Shown piece after piece: positions 1 to 11,945 of a stretch of 64,000 bases of DNA (the first letter of the stretch is position 1; the number at the start of each line of letters is the position of its first letter). The notes under the pieces are model-generated. The model was not told the DNA's origin, did not search any database, and saw only the letters and a list, made by a program, of their open reading frames with translations. Origin of the DNA: Diploscapter coronatus (lineage: Eukaryota; Nematoda; Chromadorea; Rhabditida; Rhabditidae); the NCBI GenBank assembly GCA_964036155.1, contig OZ038422.1:78515201-78579200 (forward strand), in the 5' to 3' direction. A program made the translations under genes and the position numbers.

Positions 1-3000
1 GACCGATCAACTTTTCATCAGTTACGGTCAAACGAACTGGTCCTGAAGTGAATTAGAGCTTTTTAGTTATTCGAGATCGTGTAAGGCATTGGAATTTGCC
101 GATGATGAAAAGGACGGTCATCATTTTTAGAAATAGATCTGGTGAACTGTATATGAGATGGAAACTAATTTAGAAAGGAAAAATATGGAAAAGATTGGGA
201 ACTCATAGGTTAATCGTCAAGTATCGTGAAAAACTTGATGCAACTTCTTACCTGCAAGCCCAATATCAACGGATCTGACCAGTTCTCCCTTCTTCATATT
301 CCACGTGCAGACGATGCCATCCTCACAGGAAGAATACAGTGTTTGTGTCGGTGGATCGATGCAGAGTGAGTTGACTGGGGAAGAATGGGCAAGGAGAACG
401 GAACATAGGGAACCCGTGGAAATACTGAATTCGTCAATTTGAATTAGGCTATTCTTTATCTGCAATAGGAAGAGGAAAGGTGGAAGGGATAGATTTGACT
501 GTTCGATACTTTTTTGAACTGTTTTCAGTAAAGTTAATAAAATAGGTAAATCGGATTACTTGAATAATTTGATGGTATGATCCATACTGGCCGTGGCAAT
601 TAAAGCTGCGTCTTCTTCATCCTCAGGATGATAGACATCCATTTTCCTGAGCGGCAAATGGTGTGCACTCACTGATTTGACCAATCGCATCGAAGATACG
701 CGACGAGGCTGAAAATAAACATGGTTATACAAATCTTATTTATCTTGTAGTGCTATTATTATTATTATTATTATTGATGAGGTTAGTCGATATTGAATGC
801 CAAAGTCACAAGATGATACGTTTGAATAAGCTTTAGAACCTACTCCTTCAGTTCTATAAGTGACTCGAATAAAATCCAATTGCCCGTCCAACCTTGCAGC
901 GATAATTATGTCCGAACAACTCTTAAAAAAAACCTTCATCCTTTGCATGCAAATAAAGTTTAAAGAAAACGACTTCTAAATCTAGCTATTGGCTTTGAAT
1001 TACGGTTCGATGTGGACAAAATTTGTGATGAAACGCAAAGATTCACCTCGATATGCGAAACGCCGATCTGCGACTGCGCGAAAATGCCGATGAGTTTGTT
1101 GCGAATCAGGCACGCGATTTCTACGCTTCCGTCTGAGCAGCCCAGATACACCAAATCGTCACTGAAAATAGGGTATTCAGATTTGGAACAAAACTAAATT
1201 TCCAAGAACAAGTATTTGAAAGTCAAAGTTGAAACGCTTTTGGTTGCAAAATTTGTGATATTGAATAGCAATCATTTGGTGAAACAGAACGAGGAACATT
1301 TCTAACCTCGCACAAAGCGCCCAAACATTGGGCGGTCTGGGAATCTCCTTGCCTTCATCGACAGGCGCTCGCATTCGATTGAGTCGAACAGTGACCTCCC
1401 CAGTCTCCGAATTCCAAACGAGCACTCGGCCCTCGTGGCAACAGGAGATGATCTTCCTGTCTTCGTCTGCAATTCGCACGCCTTCGATAGGGAATCGATG
1501 TGAGGCAAAGACGATTGGAAGCTGAAAATGTCACCTTTCTTATTTTAGAAGTTTATCATCGTTTGAATTATTTTCACGTTCTTTTCCCCTTGCTAAATTT
1601 CTTCCGATATGTTTCATACACACTGCAGTATCTATCTCGTATTTCCATTGAATTGGCACCATAGGAAATTTTCAATTCTATTAGAAAATTGTCACTATGT
1701 TAGGGAGAAGATGAATATGTGATGCAAATGACAATCAAATCAAGGTAACCACCGAATCGATAAGTGATTTCCTGCGTTCCCTCTTCGATGTTTGCCTCAC
1801 CAAACCTCCTTCAGAGAAATTTTCATCTGGCGTTATTTCCAATGGAGTCGTCTGAAGTTTACATTTTTCGTGAAAATCTAGAACAAATAGAATGCCTCGA
1901 TTTTCTCGTTGTTCGTCATTTTTCGGAACCATTTCCCGTAGAAACAGGCGTAGAGCAAGAAACCGATAACAGTTGTAAGTAGAAGTAGAGAAAATATGGC
2001 TAAATATAGACGAAGTTGAGCTTCAAGCCAATTAATGCGGCCACTAAAAATTGAAAACATGATAAGAGATGAATAGTGTTGCCATTTTTCATACCGTAAT
2101 AAAGTCGGGGTTTCATCTTCTTGAGTCGAAAATTTCTTCGTTGTCGTGGTCGGTCGTTTTAGTAGTTCATCTTCAGGTGAAATATTTGTTGATAAAACAA
2201 TCGGTGGAAGGAACGTGATGTAACGACCTGCCAGGGAGATGTTGTACTCGTTGAAGAGTGCTGGCCACCTGAAAATTCAAAAAATCATAAAATATGCAGA
2301 ACAAGATATATTTCTTTGCTCATTTTTACAGCAAAAATTATAGTATTTTTAATGAACAATCCAAATAAGAGTTTAGAAAAATGACCATTTGAACGTCCTT
2401 CTTTGCCACTCGCCCCATTGCAGCGGTGCTGTTTCGAGAAGTCGATGAGAAGCAGCGAAGGAGTCGCCTGAAAGGTGAAACTTGATTGTTAGGCACTTTG
2501 ACAAAGAATGGAATTTACCTGTTCCAATCATCTGCCTCGAATGGACGAAAAACGCCAACCAAATGACCCACAACGTGAACAGAGCCATTATTGTTCGCTG
2601 AATTTTGGTATTGCAAGTTTCATATTCATAACTTATGCATCATGAAGTAAAAATTTTGGCCACTACGTCGTCTACCCCCCTTTTTAATGTACTTCTCAAC
2701 TTAGGAAGAAGGCAATTTGTCAGGAAGGGAAGAGCGGGATGACGAATGTTAGCGGCCGAAATGGGAAGGATGGCGAGTTTTGAAGGGGATCGTGGAGGAA
2801 TAGTGCACAAAGAAAAAGGCCGAATAGGAAGGTGAATGATAAGTATTTGCAAAGGTGAATTCTGAATGACGATAATCGAAGATCTACCTGAAAAATCCTA
2901 GTTCTGGTGACAAAATAGAGCAATTTGAGCCGATTGCTGGACTCAATCTGCGAGGATCTGGTCGATGACTCGTCCGCCTCCCAGTAATCGCTCTTGCTCA

Positions 3001-6000
3001 CAGAAATCGAGCGACGGCGACGCAGGCCTGAATTCTATCTTGTTATTCAAAAATGTCTATGTTCGAAAAATTGTAAGCAATAAATTTTTCTTATGTTTCA
3101 CTAAATTTATTTTCCTAACAAAAGACATTCAACCTGCGTGAGCCATGCAAATTCATCAAAACTGTAAAGAACTCTTAGCTTCAAATTAGTTACCATTATT
3201 CTGTGCCAGTGGCGACTGTAATTCATCGTCGTTCTTCTTCAACTGAGAGTCTGATAGTCTTCGTTTCATCTCTCTCTTCATCGCGAATAGAGCTGGAAAG
3301 AAGCGGCGAGCAGGGCATCTGAAAGAAAGTTCTTAAATTTGAGCAATTTGTACATTAGCTGAAAAGCATTTGCATGCTCAAAAATCAGTAAATCGTAGGT
3401 TTCCTCGCAGAATATTTTTGAAAAGAATAAAACTTACGAAACGGGTGCGAATGATTTGAGCCTAGGAATTTCGGTCGGGAAGAGCATCTCGGCGAAACGC
3501 TGCTTCTCTCGGACACCTAGTCGTTGAAGATCAAAGGTAAGACATGGAGCGTAGAAGAATAGCTGAAATTTTGCTAAGTTTGAAATGCAGTAGAGAAAAC
3601 CCATCAGGTTAGTTTTCAATACTGTAATCTACGTGGAAAGGTTAATAAAAATAACGCATAGAATTATTATTTGGGATGAAATAAACTTGAAACTTATATT
3701 AAAAAAATGCAAAAGTACCTGCATATAAAAATCGACGACTAATCCCAGAAACGCGAATCGGCAAAATTCCTGAATTTCGGAAATCCTCGTCAGATATCCC
3801 AACCCGAGGAAGATCAACTCGAGCACGAAGTACTTGCAGAGAGTGAAGCCCTCCTGGAACATAAAAATCTGATCACCTTTCAAAACCACCAAGTTCGATG
3901 TCAATTTTGAAAAATTCCAATAATTCATATTACCTGTGAAAGACCATGTGCAATTCTGGAAGATACATCGAGGGTTGGAGGCGTATAGACTACCGATCTA
4001 AGATTATTCTTTAGAATCATGGATAAATTTATTTGGAAAAACTTGCCTAGTTATGCAAAGGATATTTTCCAGCCCTAACACCAAAGCGACGTAAGGGTAG
4101 ACTTCTGCGCCCCAGAGAGTCGGGGCCATGTCAAAGTAGGTACTGATGCCTGTAGCCATCGTTAACGTCGCCACTACCTAAAGTCCAAAAGATAGGTTTT
4201 GAGCTATTTACATCAGTGGGAAATTTTTAATTCAAAGAAAAATCAATCGATAACTACCGTGATCATTGCTGCAAGAGCAAGTCCCCATTGTGACGAGACC
4301 ATCTCGAATTTGCGGGCAGAGTAATAAAGATAGATCTGAACTTGTTTTTTGTTTCATTTTTATTGCCGAATATTTAATATTTCAAATAACTGTCGACACA
4401 ATAAGGATTAAACTAGAAATTATATCATTGAAAAGTACAAAATACAACTACGCATATTATTGTGAATGGGTTTTATGAGTTTAAAAAAAAAAATTTTTTT
4501 TTTAATTTACAAAATGAGTCTTGAAAAGCAATTCATAAAAAAAATACCATGAAAACGATGTAAGAAGCGACAAGGGGGAAGTAGTCCCAGAAATATTTGC
4601 GAGGTCGATAGAACACGTGCACGTTGATGATCTCGTCTGCCTCAGGTGATTTCTGAAATCAGTTCGAGCGTTCCCAAATTTCAGAATAATTTCACCAAAA
4701 TCTCAAAGTGTTTTCCCAATTCGGCGAGCATTGATTCTCTCAGAATTGGCGAGTAATTCACGAAGAAGAGTGTCGTTGAAAAGTCAATAGCTGAAATTTT
4801 CGAAGATAAAATTCGTAAAAAAAATTGTCGTAATAAAAGAGTAAAAGATGCATAATTTGATAAAAATCGATGAAATTTGCAAAGTAAGAGAAACATTTGA
4901 CTTACATCTTCTTCTATTCGTCTGATACTTGGCTTTGACTCCAGTCATTCCGGTCGGAACTCCCAAAAGAATGTCTCGAATACACATCGACGGATTGCAT
5001 TCTGGGGCGAAAATTGTCGACAGAATGTCGGGGTCCTAGAAAACAATCAAAAATCGACTATTATTGGAGTTATTTTTTACCATTAACTTTTAAAATCTTG
5101 CTAAAATGAAATACTATAAAATATTCGTGTGAAGTGTTTATTCTGCTTGCTGACAAAGGTTATTATTTTTGTTTCGATTTGAAGTTATTATGAAAAGTTA
5201 CCTCTTTGAACCGTTGAAGTTTGCTCTGCCAGAACTGGACAGGCCCGATCAGCAGACATCCGGCAGAGGGCAGCAGGGGAATCTCGGTGTGCTGCGAGTG
5301 CAGACACGCATCGTTGACTTGACGAATTCGCAGAAGAATGTCACGAATCAGAAAGGAGCGAGACAATGGACCACGGACAGACTGAAAACAAGTTTGCGAA
5401 CTTGCAATACTAAATCTGATGACTTGGAAAAGGAGCATAAAACTTTTAGAAGAAATGCTAAAAAAGAAATTAAAAAGACCTGTTCAGAGGTCAAATTCGT
5501 CGACACCCATGGATCCACTTGTGCTCGTAAAATGACTTGTTGCAAATAAAATGCGGCAGGTTCATTTTTCCAATCGGGTAGTCCGTCTGAGATAAAAAGA
5601 AATGCATTTGTTGAAAAATCAAATGTACCGTTGAAATTCGATTTCCCTTCTTCCGATGCGTAATTCCAATAAACGTCAATGGGGCTGCTAACGGGTAGCT
5701 TGAATCTAAAAAGGAAGTAAGAAATTCGAAAACTAGAAGAAAAAGATGGCGGAAATTTCGTAAAATATTTGTTTAAAAATAACCTGACAACGGCTGGATA
5801 CGACAGGACGAGGATGGTGAGTATCGAAAATGTCAGGCACGCGATCGGGTGGGCTGAGCAGAGACTGAACATGGGTTGATAAGTTGAAGACAAATATTAT
5901 AAGAAATGTTAACTATTAGTTCATAGTTAGTTTCATTGAGTCTCTTATCAAATGATAATGATAAATTTGTTTATCAAAATCCGCAATCAATCAGAGGATA

Positions 6001-6110
6001 TAAAAAGGGGATTCTAAATTGGCTTACCGCCCATAGTCGTGATAGGCCTGCGCGATTCGGTCCTTCAGAGCTGGGGCCTTCTGCCGAACTCGCTCCAGAG
6101 GAATGCTCAT
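1..6110 (-). CDS. scp-1: SCAP, sterol-sensing escort protein of SREBP (3' end outside window)
   Basis: This is the SREBP cleavage-activating protein, a polytopic ER membrane protein that escorts SREBP to the Golgi for processing. The start ATG (6108-6110) opens MSIPLERVRQKAPALKDRI and lies about 16 nt after a TTTCAG site. Exon 1 (6028-6110) joins in frame to a first membrane segment (LCSAHPIACLTFSILTILVL). Lumenal blocks follow: GCLLIGPVQFWQSKLQRF near 5250 and RDILLGVPTGMTG near 4950. The sterol-sensing domain includes SSQWGLALAAM near 4270 and IQEFCRFAFLGLVVDFY near 3750. Next come LLYFVTRTRIF near 2920, WPALFNEYNISLAGRYI near 2240, a last membrane segment near 1980, and cytosolic WD40 blades (GRVLVWNSETGEV near 1430, ARLDGQLDFI near 890, DGIVCTWNMKKGELV near 290). 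All of these align in order with human SCAP as I remember it. The final visible exon (about 1-50) is still open (VTDEKLIG), so the C terminus lies outside the window. About 20 exons. Confidence 0.93.
755..775. repeat. (ATT)n microsatellite
   Basis: A short trinucleotide run in an intron of the SCAP gene, about seven units. Confidence 0.85.
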
Positions 6111-6675
6111 TTTACATTGAAAATGCCTGAAATCAGAAAAAACAATCACCAGCCACCAAAATCACAACAGAAATTGTCATACCGAGAAATAACAGGTTGT
6201 CTGTCTTCACAATATTATCGACGATCAAACAATTTATTTTATTTTTAATCAAAAATTCCCATTTAAAAAGACAAAACTCATCAATTAACGGTTGTCTATA
6301 AATAAGAAAAAAAACAATCAAAGATAGGCTGAAGAAGATTTTGAAAGTCAACAATTATGTAGGGGGTCTTATAAAACATGAGGACTAAATTTTGTAAAAA
6401 AAAATTAAAGTAAATTTAAAATCGACATGTTTTTCAGAGGATAATGATAATTGAAAAAGAACAAAAATGAGAATAAAAATAACCAACCGAAAACAGAAGA
6501 AATCAACAATGAAAATCGTCTGATAATGGACTGAAATTACTCATTTTCCCGGAAAATACCGACAAAAGTCATAAAACTTAGTTTTCCAAGAAGAAAAATG
6601 AATTTTCAGGTATTTTTCGGACATAATGAAACACACCAGACCACATCAGCTTTCCTCGAACCTATCACCTCCAGC

Positions 6676-9466
6676 CTAAATGCTGACCATCCTCTCGTGG
6701 ACCTGCAGCTGGGTCTTTGTCAGGTTCGCCAAGTATGAGATCATCATGTAGTCCTGAATTTTTTGTCATTTCGATTTATAATGATTCCGCACGGGTGTTA
6801 GCATATTAGCAAACTTGTCCTATTTAAAGATTGTCTGAAGCATAAAAAGCTATCTTATTTTATTAAAAACGAGAAAATACTCATCGTAATTGAGCGAAAC
6901 TAATATTCGATGACACGATTGATATTATCAATTCATCGTGAAGTTTAGTTTCGAGTGAAACATTTCAACAATTACGTTTCCAAGAAAATAAGCCTACCCT
7001 AAGCGTATTCTTGACTAGACTGTCGAGTTTCTCAGTCTGCATGTGAGTGGCCGCAGTGTTGACGATGTCGATCAACTTTCTGCCCATTGTCGCGTCTGCA
7101 GGCAACTCGTCGCGCGACAACACCTCGTTCACGTATCTGGAATTATACCTTTCAGAAACGATCGATCGACCACAACCAGTTCAAAGCCCGCATTATTGCG
7201 ATTCGAAATTTTCATGGAACATTTTTGAAGACACCTGATTTCGAGTCAAAGAATACAACTTTTATAAACAGTGAAAGAAAAATTACTCATTACTCGATAA
7301 TCTTTTGGAATGCTGAATATAATATTTTTCTTAAATGTGCATAGTTTACAAATAACATTAGCATCCGATTTCCCACTTTATATATTTCGACATTTGATGA
7401 AACCTACTTGAGGAGTCTCTCGAGCCACTCGATGATCTGTGAAGTGCTTTTCTCGAGCTGCTCCAGGCCGTTCTCCATCGTCACTTCGCGACGCTTCGAG
7501 TCCAGCGCGTTCTGCAGAATAGACAAATTTTAGGAATTTCGATTTTTTAAAACTATTTTTTTTCGCTACAACAATGCTGTTGCACTCTTTGCAACTCACG
7601 TTCGCACGAGCCACGCCTCTCCCTCCCCTCACTTTCCTTAGCCTTTTTTATTATCTCTTTTTTCCCCTCGCGCTACATGCTATTTCTCGGGAGTTGAGCT
7701 TACGAGAGGAGAGATGGAAAAATGTGTGCAACATCCTTGTCGTGGCATTAAAAATATTATGTTTCAAGACAAATTGAAATTATGTTTCAAAAGTGATATA
7801 TGTTGTTATGCATAGTTTGTTAAAGAAGTATTAGAATTAAATATATCAGAGATTTTCGAGTGAACTAAAAATGGATCCAGTTGAATAAAGAAACAGGCGT
7901 AAAGGAAATTCGAATTCGGAAACTGACCGTGATGAGTTTCATGGCAACGCATTCACCGGGGAAGGCGTCGAGCTCGACTTTGAGCGGGTTGAAAATCGCG
8001 CAGTGCGGGTCTTTGCCTCCGGGGATTCCCGCTTTCGTTCTGAAATTCAGGGAATTGGTAAAAGACCCTCCGATTATGAAAGTCAGCTACTTTTTAGTGT
8101 TCAAAGTTAAGTAAATATTGAAGAAAAGACGGAATCCTCCTAATAAACATTTCAGTCTACCTCAAGTACGCTCTGACCGGCATCCTGGATTTGTTGTCAG
8201 TCTGGAACGTGGTGTCGAGAGTGAGCAGCACGAGGGGAGGCGACTCTTTCCGGGCTGCTACCTGAAAATCAGTTTATTTTGTCGAGATGTTTATTTTTCA
8301 GGCAGCAATTGAATATGGACAGAGAATTATGACTTGGTTCAATTTAATAAAACTATCGTCTCCGTCAATACTTTAATAGTTTCTCCTTAAATTAGGCGAA
8401 CTTTCCAAAAACGTCAGAATTTTCATGATGGTGTCGAGAAAATTGAAATCTGAAAGAAGGGACTAACATCACTGAGAATGCGATTGTAGTAGTCGTGGAA
8501 GATGAGACAATTCTCCGTCACATCGGACGAAGTGTAGAACCAGCCCACGGGCTGTTCCGTTGGGGTCGCGCGCTTCAGCATCTGAGAAAAAAAACTATTT
8601 ATTCGAAAAGGACAAAACTTCTTCTAGTCTAAACATGGTCATAAAATTCGGTTCAATAAAACTCTAAATCACCGTTCGTAATCAAATTTAACTCCTTTTT
8701 TCAAATAAGGAGAAAATATGAATGTTTGAAAGATACCTGAATCATCTGCTGGTTGAAGGTGTCGTCCAACTCGACGTCGCGACTGTTCTCGTTGAATGGA
8801 ATCGCGAAGCAGTTCGTGACCTAAAACATTTCTAAATACACAAAAATAGATAAAGAGGCTATAATAAAAACGTTCTCCATCCTAACTTTCATCTTGAAAA
8901 CTATTTTCATCTTCACATTTTTAATCCAAAAATCTCGCCTTTTAATCCTACTCTTCCACACTCCCAAAATAGGACGAAATTCGACTTTTGTATATCTTAT
9001 TTGTGACGTTCGAAAATGCCGTATTTGGCTCACCTGGACAGCTCCCTTCTCGTAGAATCCCATGAGCGTGCCGAGAGCCTTGTCCGACATCTGGTTCTTG
9101 ACCGATTTAGAGCGTCTCTGCAAGGATAACAATCCATTTAGAGCTGGAGTATAGCCATTTTGAGCTCGAAATTTTCATTTCCGTACTAGCAGTGCGCCTT
9201 GTTATAAAAACACTAATTAAAGGAAATCGACGGAAATCATCTACTGTAATTTCTCTCGATCATAGAAGTTAATATCCTTGAAATTGGCAATGTTTTCATT
9301 TTGGCAACAAAATAGTAAAATGACCAGAATCAATAGAATATCCTCAGAGCCAAATACAATATCTTTCAATATTTTGAATTTGAAATTTGAGAAATGGTAC
9401 CTGGTAGGAATCGACGATGGTCATGTATACGACCGGGTGCACTTTGACGCACAAATTGGACGCCAT
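6676..9466 (-). CDS. eif-3.F: eIF3 subunit F (MPN- domain translation initiation factor)
   Basis: This is a subunit of eukaryotic initiation factor 3, which assembles the 43S pre-initiation complex. Nine exons give about 293 residues, the usual length for the nematode protein. Exon 1 (9401-9466) encodes 22 residues (MASNLCVKVHPVVYMTIV...) and follows a TTTTCAG acceptor-like site 16 nt upstream. The MPN fold then shows DKALGTLMGFYEKGAVQVTN (near 9090), GWFYTSSDV (near 8540), the HDYYNRI block in place of the catalytic HxHPS-type motif, and LTLDTTFQ and GIPGG near 8200-7990. The absence of the JAMM zinc ligands fits the inactive eIF3f branch. The C-terminal helices end in SYLANLTKTQLQVHERMV, close to the family's YLANLTQSQIALNEKL ending, with stop TAG at 6676-6678. 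It lies 660 bp after wbp-2 and 566 bp before scp-1, all on the same strand. Confidence 0.94.
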
Positions 9467-10125
9467 TTTTGCCAACTACCTGAAAATCCTATAAGATTAG
9501 AAAATTCGATAGAATTTGACCTAATCCAAATATTGTTAGGCTCAGAAACCTCATTAATTTAGGTAAAGGTATAAATACAACGGTAAATAAGATTTATTCT
9601 CGCATACAATATTTCGTCATAAAATCTCGATAAAATAACCAATAAAACTTGTAAAAATGTAATAAAGAAGAAATAAAAGTCCGTCTTGATATGTTGCAAC
9701 TAATTTGGGGGTTAATATAAATAAATTACTGCTGTGAATTCGAAGGAAAATAAAATTTCAAGATTTTTAAAGGTAAAAAAAACCTAAAAATTGGAGTCAT
9801 CAAACTTCCTGAGTGCAAAAGTGGCTAAGAATTCAGAAACTAATTGCTTTCTTTTGTTGTAAAAACGATTAAAAGATGAAATTCTGAAACAAAATTAACA
9901 GTAAAAATGTCTGATCACGAAAAATTAAAAAGTAGTTACCCGACAGTTCGTTGCTCCGACGCAATACACAGTTCTTGTACACAGAAGTTGAGAATTTTCG
10001 TTATTCATCGTGATTAGATAGAGCTTGATCACTTCGGAAATCTGATGGGAGAAACAAACGTGTTTTCTCGTTGTTGTAATTTTCGCGATTTGACTTCAAC
10101 TTCTGCGTACATTAACCTAACCGCA

Positions 10126-11945
10126 TCAATTCCTTCTCCTCACGCCTTCGCTAGCCTCAGGAGCAATGCCATAGGGAGGGGGCGGAGCGTTCGCGCCTAA
10201 AACTAAGAAATCTCTCTCATTTAAAAATAAAATCGACATTTACAACAGGAAATATTCATTGTTAACGAAAGGTCCAGTATCCAACATATAATCTGGACAT
10301 CAAATATTTCTATTCTACTTTTTTTTGCAAATAAATAAGTTAATTGGAATTTGCCTACCGGCTCTGACGAGCTCCTCGGTGGGTTGTGGAGGTCGTTCGA
10401 CTCCAACTCCGGGGTAGGGCGGGGGCGCCTCCATCAGGAAGACTCGCTCGGGGTTGGGACGGTCCGGGAATGCGTCTGTCGTCGGGTTGTAGTCAGGGTT
10501 GGCTCAAAATAAATCCTAATTTCAAAGACACACACACACACACACACAATATTCCTACCCAATCAAAATGCAATTTTAGCAATTTAAAAGTTTACTAACT
10601 TCAAAATTCGAAATTTCCACTTATCATAAATTGAAACTTATTCAAAAATGTATGAACATAAAATGCTTACTTCGTGGTTGATAATAGTCGGGAGGAGCAG
10701 CGTAGAAGTCGCCCTGAGGCGGGACGTAAGGGGGCGGGGCGTTGGCAGGACGCATTTCCGCGGCGCGCTCCACGGCCTGCAACAGGGCGTGGCCGAAGTC
10801 GATACAACCGCCCTGAAAATGGACTGCTACTTATGAAAAAGCCATATAAACAAAGTCGGAAAAAAAATTGGAGTTGTCTAAATTTTGAAACATTTTTGGT
10901 ACACACTTGTTGGAATTCTGAAATTCAACGAAAAAATGCGCATCGAAATAAATAATCAGCGAGTAAATAAAGTTGGTGGTATTTATTTTTAGCAATCTAA
11001 AAATGTCTAAAAAATCAATCAACCTTATTGAAAGTCATCCTCCAAGGAATTTCGCCAGACAGCAGAGAGCCGGGCATCGCGAGTGCAATTCCGCGCAGGT
11101 AGTTCGCTCCTAGAATTTAATTCATTTTTATTAGATTTGATATTTGTTTAATTGGCAAATAGCACATTTCAGTTATTCAACTTTGTAAATTTCTGAAACA
11201 TACATCACAAAATTAAAATGTTCAAGTCGACTTGAGATAAAGTAACATAAAGAGCTATGAAATCACTATCTTTTCGAATTTCAACTTTCTTCACTGATGA
11301 ACAAATTTTAAAATTAAAAATTATTCTTTTCAAATCTATGAACTAAAAAAATAAATGTAAAAAAGAAAAAACGCTACCGAAGATAGGTTGATCTAGATGG
11401 ACATCCTGCATCGTGTTGAAGGGCATTTCGAAGGACCTGACCCAGTCGGCCTCTTCCTCGTCCGGCATGAAGATGATTCGGTGCGACGTCAGGTAGATCG
11501 TTCCGTTGCGACGGCCTTCCAAACCCTGTCAATCATTTCACTTTGCGCATTATAAGGCCCTCATCAAAATGAATATCAAGTTTTCAAGTCTGTCAAATTT
11601 TACCATTTTAAACACAAACTATTCCTTTGTCGAATGGAATGAATAAGCGTAAAATTGCTACAACATGATAAGATAATTTTATATGAGGTTAAAAGATGAC
11701 CAACCTGATTAGTAGACTTGCCGATCGTCATGACGACTCCCTGCGTGTAGATGACGATCACTTCCCCATTGAAGAGCAGCACGCCTCGCCCGTCTAAAAA
11801 TCAATCGTAATCGTTCATTCATTTTCGAAAATTTCGTTTCAGAAAAAGAACTTCCCTGCAAATAGGAAAAACCTTCAAGTGATTGCATTTAAAAAAAAAA
11901 AAAACAATTATTTCAACCTGGAGTATTTGCCGTGTTGACAGACAT
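10126..11945 (-). CDS. WBP2-like GRAM-domain protein with PPxY motifs
   Basis: This is a homologue of WW-domain-binding protein 2, an adaptor and transcriptional coactivator family. Its GRAM domain resembles a PH domain and its PPxY motifs bind WW proteins such as YAP or Nedd4-type ligases. Seven exons. The ATG at 11943-11945 opens MSVNTANTP. The GRAM domain follows (GVLLFNGEVIVIYTQGV, GTIYLTSHRIIFMPDEE, PIFGANYLRGIA, FGHALLQAVERA), matching WBP2 blocks such as GTVYLTPYRVIFLSK and FGANYIKG. The tail is proline-rich with PPPY at three places (near 10730, 10420 and 10175), consistent with WW binding. The last exon ends EASEGVRRRN before TGA (10126-10128). The acceptor-like site upstream of the ATG (agctag) is weaker than for its neighbours. 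In C. elegans I believe D2013.6 holds this position, but I am not certain of that identity. Confidence 0.88.
10528..10547. repeat. (AC)n microsatellite
   Basis: A pure AC dinucleotide run of about 20 bases inside an intron of the WBP2-like gene. Confidence 0.9.
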